Source: an uncultured Eubacteriales bacterium
GTDB lineage: Bacteria > Bacillota > Clostridia > Oscillospirales > CAG-272
Assembly: GCA_900554225.1 (NCBI GenBank)
Contig: USGH01000019.1
Location: 1 to 19,877 of the forward strand
Direction of reading: 5' to 3'
Length of the DNA stretch: 19,877 nucleotides
Part shown: piece by piece, positions 15,230 through 19,877 of the stretch
Layout of the letters: each line of letters starts with the position of its first letter
How positions within the stretch are numbered: the stretch's first letter is position 1
Translations under genes and position numbers: made by a program
Notes under the pieces: generated by a model
Database searches by the model: none
What the model was told of the DNA's origin: nothing
Seen by the model: only the letters and a program-made list of their open reading frames with translations

Positions 15230-16528
15230 ATGTATCACGTAGCAAAACCGACGCCGGATCAACTCCGTTGGCAGGACATGGAGCTTGGCGTTATCATCCA
15301 TTACTGCATGGACATCTACAATCCGGACTGCAAGCATATCAAAAATGCAGAGGTCGCGACAGAGATTCCGCCGGAGAAGATCAATCCAAAGCATCTGGAC
15401 GTAGACCAATGGCTGCGCGCCGCAAAGGCAATGGGAGCCAAATACGCGGTGCTGGTCGCCAATCACTGCACCGGCTTCTCCCTCTGGCCAACGGCGGAAA
15501 ACGACTATTGCACCCGTTCTCTTGCCTGGAAGGATGGCAAGGGAGACATCTGCCGCGACTTCATTGCAGCGTGCCAAAAATACGACATCAAGCCGGGCTT
15601 TTACTATTCGACAGGCTGCAACGGCTACTATGACATCAACGACGGGACGATCCGCGGAGAGTACCGGACGGAGAAATACCGCGAATATGTTCGGCACGTT
15701 GAAGCGCAGGTGACGGAGCTATGGACGGAATACGGAAAACTGTTTGAGATCTGGTTTGACGGCGGTGTGGTGGACCCGAAGCAGGGCGGTCCGGATCTGG
15801 TACCGCTTCTCCAAAAGTATCAGCCGCAGGCAATGTGCTTCCAGGGACCGAAGGAGCACCTGAACGATCTGCGCTGGGTCGGCAATGAGGATGGTCTGGC
15901 ACCGGAAAACTGCTGGGCAACAACGAACGCCGGCGACTCCAATTTTGACGGCACGGTCTCCCACGAGGAAGCAGGCATCGGCGATCCGAACGGGATCCAC
16001 TACTGGCCGGCGGAAACGGATATGCCAAACCGGAACCACCATGGATTTGGCGGCGGCTGGTTCTGGCGCGCGGGGGAGGAGGACACGGTATTCACGCCGG
16101 AGGAGCTGCTCGACTGCTATATCCGCTCGGTCGGCCGCAACTCGAATCTGCTGCTCGGCATGGGCATCTCCACCGACGGCGATTTCAAGGATGAGGAGCA
16201 GTTCATCGCGTTCGGCAAGCTGCTCCGGGAAACCTTCGGCACACCGTTTGCCATCGCAGAAGCCCCGGATTCCCTCGACTGCACCCTGATCGCGCCGGAG
16301 GGCAAAACGGCTCAATATCTCGTCATCCGGGAGGACATTGCCGACGGACAGCGAATCCGTGCATTTGTGATCCAGGCGGACGGACGCGAGATCTATCGCA
16401 GCAACTGTGTCGGTCACAAGCGCATTGTCCCGCTCGCGAGATACGGCGCGGAGGGTGCAAAATCGATCACCTTCACCGTCATAGAAGCCGTCGGAGAAGC
16501 AAAGCTGCGCGATGTGGCTCTCTATTGA
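15230..16528 (+). CDS. GH29 alpha-L-fucosidase
   Basis: The 432-residue enzyme shows the GH29 barrel: ELGVIIHYCMDIYNP near the N-terminus, AKYAVLVANHCTGFSLWPT (70-88), the helix with KYDIKPGFYYST, and the nucleophile strand EIWFDGG (Asp177). C-terminal LLLGMGISTDG precedes a small beta domain at about 345-432. GH29 enzymes release alpha-linked fucose by a retaining mechanism. The acid/base residue varies in the family and I do not assign it. There is no signal peptide, so the enzyme should act in the cytoplasm on imported fucosides. The ATG at 15230 follows AAAGGAG at 8 bases; upstream in-frame codons lie in the end of the preceding gene. It is co-transcribed with the solute-binding protein and ends at a strong terminator. 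Confidence 0.92.
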   Translation: MYHVAKPTPDQLRWQDMELGVIIHYCMDIYNPDCKHIKNAEVATEIPPEKINPKHLDVDQWLRAAKAMGAKYAVLVANHCTGFSLWPTAENDYCTRSLAWKDGKGDICRDFIAACQKYDIKPGFYYSTGCNGYYDINDGTIRGEYRTEKYREYVRHVEAQVTELWTEYGKLFEIWFDGGVVDPKQGGPDLVPLLQKYQPQAMCFQGPKEHLNDLRWVGNEDGLAPENCWATTNAGDSNFDGTVSHEEAGIGDPNGIHYWPAETDMPNRNHHGFGGGWFWRAGEEDTVFTPEELLDCYIRSVGRNSNLLLGMGISTDGDFKDEEQFIAFGKLLRETFGTPFAIAEAPDSLDCTLIAPEGKTAQYLVIREDIADGQRIRAFVIQADGREIYRSNCVGHKRIVPLARYGAEGAKSITFTVIEAVGEAKLRDVALY

Positions 16529-16612
16529 CATCCCCCCTGTCCTCAGCGTTTTCCAAAGAATGCACCAAATCCCATAGCTCCACATTTTCTCCTACCGTTC
16601 GCTTTTTTCTGC

Positions 16613-16650
16613 ACCGCCTTGTCTTTTTCAGGGGACAGGGCGGTTTTTCT
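16613..16650 (+). terminator. Intrinsic terminator after the fucosidase gene
   Basis: ACCGCCTTGTC (16613-16623) pairs with GACAGGGCGGT (16634-16644, one wobble), followed by TTTTCT. The next promoter begins 12 bases later. Confidence 0.9.
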
Positions 16651-16661
16651 CTCCATCCGGG

Positions 16662-16691
16662 TTGACACGGGCATGGCAAAAATGCTATAAT
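16662..16691 (+). promoter_or_regulatory. Sigma-A type promoter for the CE15-like esterase gene
   Basis: TTGACA (16662-16667) and TATAAT (16686-16691) both match consensus, with an 18-bp spacer. The leader is about 95 bases and shows only a small CCAC/GTGG stem. Confidence 0.85.
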
Positions 16692-16792
16692 ACAGGCAGA
16701 AAATCCACCCCAGATCATGGAGTGGAAATACTGTGCAGCCGACAGAGGGAGTGCGCCATTCCTGACGTTTGCTGCCGTTATGGAGGAAAATC

Positions 16793-17908
16793 ATGTATCC
16801 ATCCTTATTGGACACCTTAGGCGGCTATCACATCGAAAACACAGCGGACTGGGAAGCACTGCGTCGTCCGGAGCTGATGGCACTGCTCGAAAACACCATC
16901 TACGGTGTGCGGCCGGCAGAAGCGGAGCGGAATCTCCATCCGACCTTCAAAATACTCTGCGACGAAACGAATTTCCGCGGCACACCGACGCATTTTGTGA
17001 AGGTTGCAATCACGGCGGGCGGCTATACCTTCGCTGTGCGCGGCTTCCTGCCGGAACAGGCAAGCGCGGATCACCCGGTGCCGGTATTTGTGTACGTCAT
17101 GCACGAATATCAGGAGAAGCAGTTTGACTTAGAGGAAACGCCGGACTGCATCAACGTCCCGATCCAGCAGATCAATGCGCGCGGATATGCGGTGTTTGTG
17201 ATGCCGACGTCGCAGATCTATCCCGATGAGGAGCACAAGGCGGACTACCGTGCCGGCGTATTCGCGCATTTCCAGCCGGATCGCTCCCTGCGTCGGGACA
17301 ACGACTGGGCGACGATCTCCGCGTGGGCATGGGGTGCGTCCCGTGTGCTCGATTATCTGGAAACGGATCCCCGCGTGAATGCAAAAGAAGCGGCGGTGGT
17401 CGGTCATTCGCGCGGCGGAAAAACGGCCCTCTGGTGCGGTGCGACGGATACGCGGTTCGCCCTGTCCATCTCGAACGCGTCGGGCTGCTCGGGTGCCGCG
17501 ATGCATCGGGACAAGATCAAGGAGGGCGAGACGATCCGCGCCATCAACCGGACGGACTGGTTCTGCGGCAACTACCACAAGTACAACGATCTCGACAACA
17601 TTCTCCCGTGTGACCAGCATATGCTCATTGCCGCCATCGCGCCGCGGCTCTGCTATGTCGAAAGCTGCTCGGAGGATCTGTGGGCGGCTCCCGCGTCGGA
17701 GAGACTGTCGTGCCGTCTTGCCGGGGACGCGTATGCACTGTATGGCAAAAAGGGCGCGGTGCTGCCGGAGGAAAGCGACATCACGGCGGACACCCCGTAT
17801 CACGAGGGGAATATCGGCTACCACATGAAATCGGGGCCGCACTGCATCCTCGCCTACGACTGGGAGCAGTACATGAATTTCTGGGACAAAAAGCGCACGG
17901 AACAGTAA
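16793..17908 (+). CDS. CE15-like esterase (glucuronoyl esterase / acetylxylan-esterase-type alpha/beta hydrolase)
   Basis: The 371-residue protein has the alpha/beta-hydrolase nucleophile elbow VVGHSRGGKTALWCGATD with Ser206, in the bacterial CE15 form GHSRxGK. It also has the oxyanion-side motif SNASGCSGAA (227-236), the CE15-type run INRTDWFCGNYHKY, and a C-terminal His350 in SGPHCILAYDW. CE15 enzymes split esters between glucuronic acid of xylan and lignin alcohols or methanol; related genes are often called acetylxylan esterases. The acid of the triad is not certain. Unlike most CE15 enzymes it has no signal peptide, so it should act inside the cell on imported fragments. GGAGG lies 6 bases before the ATG. 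It has its own strong promoter just after the fucosidase terminator. Confidence 0.85.
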   Translation: MYPSLLDTLGGYHIENTADWEALRRPELMALLENTIYGVRPAEAERNLHPTFKILCDETNFRGTPTHFVKVAITAGGYTFAVRGFLPEQASADHPVPVFVYVMHEYQEKQFDLEETPDCINVPIQQINARGYAVFVMPTSQIYPDEEHKADYRAGVFAHFQPDRSLRRDNDWATISAWAWGASRVLDYLETDPRVNAKEAAVVGHSRGGKTALWCGATDTRFALSISNASGCSGAAMHRDKIKEGETIRAINRTDWFCGNYHKYNDLDNILPCDQHMLIAAIAPRLCYVESCSEDLWAAPASERLSCRLAGDAYALYGKKGAVLPEESDITADTPYHEGNIGYHMKSGPHCILAYDWEQYMNFWDKKRTEQ

Positions 17909-17919
17909 ACATGGAAGCC

Positions 17920-17959
17920 AAAAAGGAGAGCGATCCGGTGACGGAGGACTCTCCTTTCG
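17920..17959. terminator. Bidirectional terminator between converging genes
   Basis: AAAGGAGAG (17922-17930) pairs exactly with CTCTCCTTT (17949-17957) with an inner TCCG/CGGA stem. On the minus strand the stem is followed by a T-run (TTTTTGG), on the plus strand by CGCG, so it fits the minus-strand lipoprotein gene best. Confidence 0.7.
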
Positions 17960-17974
17960 CGTGTATGCCGTATC

Positions 17975-18760
17975 TTACGCCGCTTCCTTCTCCCGTGCGT
18001 CCACGATCTCATAGAAATCGCTGTACGTCAGCTCTGTCAGGGTAATCGAGCAGAACCGGGTACGCTCCTCGTTGGCTTGATCAAGCGGATCATATCCGCG
18101 TTCGGTAAAAACCTCTTTCGGATACGCTTCATCCGGCAGTGTCGTCATTTTCAGCTTTGCCGAGGCGACATACGCACCGTTCTGCCGATACGCGCGGATG
18201 ACAATCGTGTAGGTATGCCCAACAAGTGTGCTGCGCGAGACAATCCCGGTAGCCAGCGTCTCTTTTCCAATCGGACAGACATTCACCGTAACCGGCGCGT
18301 TGATCTGGAAAGAATTTGACTCCACCCAGTTGCTCAAATTAGGTTCTTGCGGTTCGTTCAGGCTATACGCCAGATGAATCGTTTGGTCTGTCGGATCTTC
18401 CGTCTCCACCTGCACATAGCCACCAAAATCGACAAACAGATTGAGATTCTGCATAAACATATGCGCCGCATCCGGATGATACCCCATCGCAGCCATGATC
18501 CGCGTTTCTCCCACCGCAAGCGGCTCCTGTGCATATACCACATCACCTGTTAAGGATTCCCCCGTATCGTACAGAATCCACTTCCCGTCCTGTATCGTTT
18601 CTTCGTCATACTTCCAATAGCCTGTACCCTCATACTCCCGTTTCAGCACAAATGCACGAATATCCAGAGAAAGATCAAGTTCTTCTTCACTGCCGGATTG
18701 ACAGGCGCATAACGGAAGCAGACATAGTATGGCAAGAAGAAAAGATAAAATTCTTTTCAC
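17975..18760 (-). CDS. Unrecognised lipoprotein, GTG start
   Basis: The 261-residue product begins with a clear lipoprotein signal peptide (KRILSFLLAILCLLPLCAC, Cys20 in LCAC). I do not recognise the mature part. It is rich in beta-strand-like alternation (YTIVIRAYRQNGAYVASAKL, GGYVQVETEDPTDQTIHLAY), which suggests a beta-sandwich. It has an acidic start after the lipid anchor and a Lys/Glu-rich end. I place the start at the GTG at 18760 because AGGAG lies 6 bases upstream and the signal peptide begins there; the frame continues upstream to 18859 with no ribosome site and would bury the signal sequence. It lies 79 bp after the leucine-rich-repeat lipoprotein gene on the same strand, so the two may work together. 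Confidence 0.82.
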   Translation of the reverse strand: MKRILSFLLAILCLLPLCACQSGSEEELDLSLDIRAFVLKREYEGTGYWKYDEETIQDGKWILYDTGESLTGDVVYAQEPLAVGETRIMAAMGYHPDAAHMFMQNLNLFVDFGGYVQVETEDPTDQTIHLAYSLNEPQEPNLSNWVESNSFQINAPVTVNVCPIGKETLATGIVSRSTLVGHTYTIVIRAYRQNGAYVASAKLKMTTLPDEAYPKEVFTERGYDPLDQANEERTRFCSITLTELTYSDFYEIVDAREKEAA

Positions 18761-18839
18761 AGTAAACTCCTGTTGTGATTGTGCAAATGGTATTCCCCAC
18801 AAAAAACGAGGAATTTTCTTTCTATTGTGTTTGTCTTGT

Positions 18840-19679
18840 TCAATCCCACAGATGATCATTTTCCGGAGTGGTGATGATCTCGGGTATAAGGATCATATCC
18901 TCCGGATTGAGTACAGGCGGGACAAACTCCACCGGTTCCGTTTCTTCCTCCGGCAGTGTGCCGTACAGAGCAGTGTAGGTTTCATCAAACGGTGTACTGA
19001 TGAAAACGTCTTTTCCCATCAAAACCGAATCCGGCAGTGTGATTTCTGTCAGAGATTCGCAATAGCAGAACGCTTCATCTGCGATACGTACAGTATGTTC
19101 CGGCAAGGCATCAAACGTGACCTTTTCCAAATAATGATTGGAAGCAAACGCCGCTTTACCGATATACTCTATATTTGAAGACATCCGTACTGTGTGCAGA
19201 CCATCTTTCGCACTAACTAAATACTGGAACGCATAATCTGAAATTACGGTAACCGTATCGGGAATGTAGACGGAAGTGATTGTTTTATACTTTGGGAAGA
19301 AGCGCGAAATATTCTCATAATACAAAACACCGTCAAAGGCTCCATTTCCGATCACTTGAATCCCATCGGGAATGATGACCTCTCCGCCTTCTCCGCGGTA
19401 CCATGTAAGAACCACCAGACCATCTTCGTTATACTCTACCAGGAATGCTTCGGGAAAATCCTCCAGAGATTTTTGCGGAAGCGTCTCGTCTTTCTCCACC
19501 GATTCCGTATCTGTTTCCAGCGCATCCGTATCACTTTCGGACGTTGTGTTCTCAGACACATCCGGTACATTTCCGGGATAGAACGTCGCTGATGAGTCGG
19601 ATTCTGTTCGTGCGGCACAGGCAGCCAGAATCAGGATAAAAACGCCAATGGCGAGAAGGACTCTTTTGTTGGGAATCAT
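18840..19679 (-). CDS. Leucine-rich repeat (BspA-type, LRR_5) lipoprotein
   Basis: The 279-residue product has lipobox LAAC (Cys21) and a long Ser/Asp/Glu/Thr linker to about residue 75. BspA-type repeats follow at about 95-235. The units read VIIPDGIQVIGNGAFDG, VYIPDTVTVISDYAFQYL, VRMSSNIEYIGKAAFASN, VRIADEAFCYCESL and ITLPDSVLMGKDVF, with the usual IPDxVxxIxxxAF pattern. A Glu/Pro-rich tail ends the protein. BspA-type repeats on gut Firmicutes are linked to adhesion or protein binding, but no enzyme function is implied. The start has AAGGAGG 4 bases upstream. It is probably first in a two-gene unit with the following lipoprotein gene. Confidence 0.9.
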   Translation of the reverse strand: MIPNKRVLLAIGVFILILAACAARTESDSSATFYPGNVPDVSENTTSESDTDALETDTESVEKDETLPQKSLEDFPEAFLVEYNEDGLVVLTWYRGEGGEVIIPDGIQVIGNGAFDGVLYYENISRFFPKYKTITSVYIPDTVTVISDYAFQYLVSAKDGLHTVRMSSNIEYIGKAAFASNHYLEKVTFDALPEHTVRIADEAFCYCESLTEITLPDSVLMGKDVFISTPFDETYTALYGTLPEEETEPVEFVPPVLNPEDMILIPEIITTPENDHLWD

Positions 19680-19703
19680 TTGTCCTCCTTCTCACAGTAT
19701 GAG

Positions 19704-19735
19704 AGTTTAGCACAAAAATATAACTTGGCGCAAGT
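19704..19735 (-). promoter_or_regulatory. Weak candidate promoter and palindromic operator upstream of the LRR lipoprotein gene
   Basis: On the minus strand TTGCGC (19728-19733) is 18 bp from TAAACT (19704-19709). A perfect inverted repeat ACTTG-GCG-CAAGT (19723-19735) covers the -35 box, as a repressor site might. Confidence 0.35.
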
Positions 19736-19742
19736 ATGAAAA

Positions 19743-19843
19743 GGCGCATAGACATTGTTGACATTTCCGCATTCCTGCACTTTCCCGCTTTCGTTCTTAA
19801 CGGTCGTGCGTGTTTCGGAATTGCCTGTTCTCGTCTATGCGCC
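19743..19843. repeat. 11-bp inverted repeat with nested shorter stems
   Basis: GGCGCATAGAC (19743-19753) and GTCTATGCGCC (19833-19843) are exact inverted copies 79 bases apart. Shorter complementary pairs nest inside (TTCCG/CGGAA, GCAC/GTGC). Read on the minus strand the closing stem is followed by TTTTC. No gene overlaps it, and nothing else is seen from 19844 to the window end. Confidence 0.55.
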
Positions 19844-19877
19844 ACTATAAATACGCTTCAATGGATACGGCAGGGTC

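Noticed and set aside
16717..17127. 136-codon frame starting in the esterase leader
   Set aside because: No ribosome site and mostly out of frame with the well-supported esterase.

Overview
The window looks like a chromosomal segment of a low-to-mid GC Gram-positive anaerobe, probably a gut clostridium (Oscillospiraceae/Ruminococcaceae-like). Nearly every start has a strong AGGAGG-type ribosome binding site, promoters match the sigma-A consensus with 16-18 bp spacers, terminators are classic hairpin plus T-run, tRNA genes lack encoded CCA, and many products are lipoproteins with Ser/Thr/Glu/Asp-rich linkers. The assignment rests on style and gene content only. No phage, transposon, CRISPR array or conjugation gene was seen.

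Layout. 2-544 (+): 3' part of a class I glutamine-amidotransferase-like hydrolase (peptidase C26). 749-2839 (-): a GNAT acetyltransferase with its own promoter, then a solute-binding lipoprotein. 2983-7826 (-): a tight three-gene unit, htpG (Hsp90), an unrecognised protein with prephenate-dehydratase-like and ACT-like parts, and a phosphoglucomutase. 8014-9982 (+): a phenylacetate-CoA-ligase-like adenylate-forming enzyme with a double-ACT protein. 10108-11974 (-): a GH16 glucanase-like lipoprotein and an AT-rich YHYH-motif surface protein. 12171-12543 (-): a three-gene tRNA operon, Thr(UGU)-Tyr(GUA)-Thr(GGU), with a consensus promoter. 12661-17908: an AraC regulator with a PocR-like sensor (-), facing a solute-binding lipoprotein and a GH29 alpha-L-fucosidase (+), then a CE15-like esterase under its own promoter (+). 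17975-19679 (-): two lipoproteins, one with BspA-type leucine-rich repeats.

How the genes may fit together. The block at 12661-17908 reads as a small carbohydrate-use locus: sensor-regulator, sugar-capture lipoprotein, cytoplasmic fucosidase and cytoplasmic ester hydrolase. No ABC permease is present, so uptake would need a permease encoded elsewhere. The GH16 lipoprotein would work outside the cell. The htpG unit joins a chaperone, a probable pseudoenzyme and a central sugar-phosphate enzyme, and it holds the strangest signals: an in-frame amber codon after codon 21 of htpG, a duplicated Cys/His-rich segment in the Hsp90 linker, and an ACT-bearing protein that has lost the dehydratase catalytic motif.
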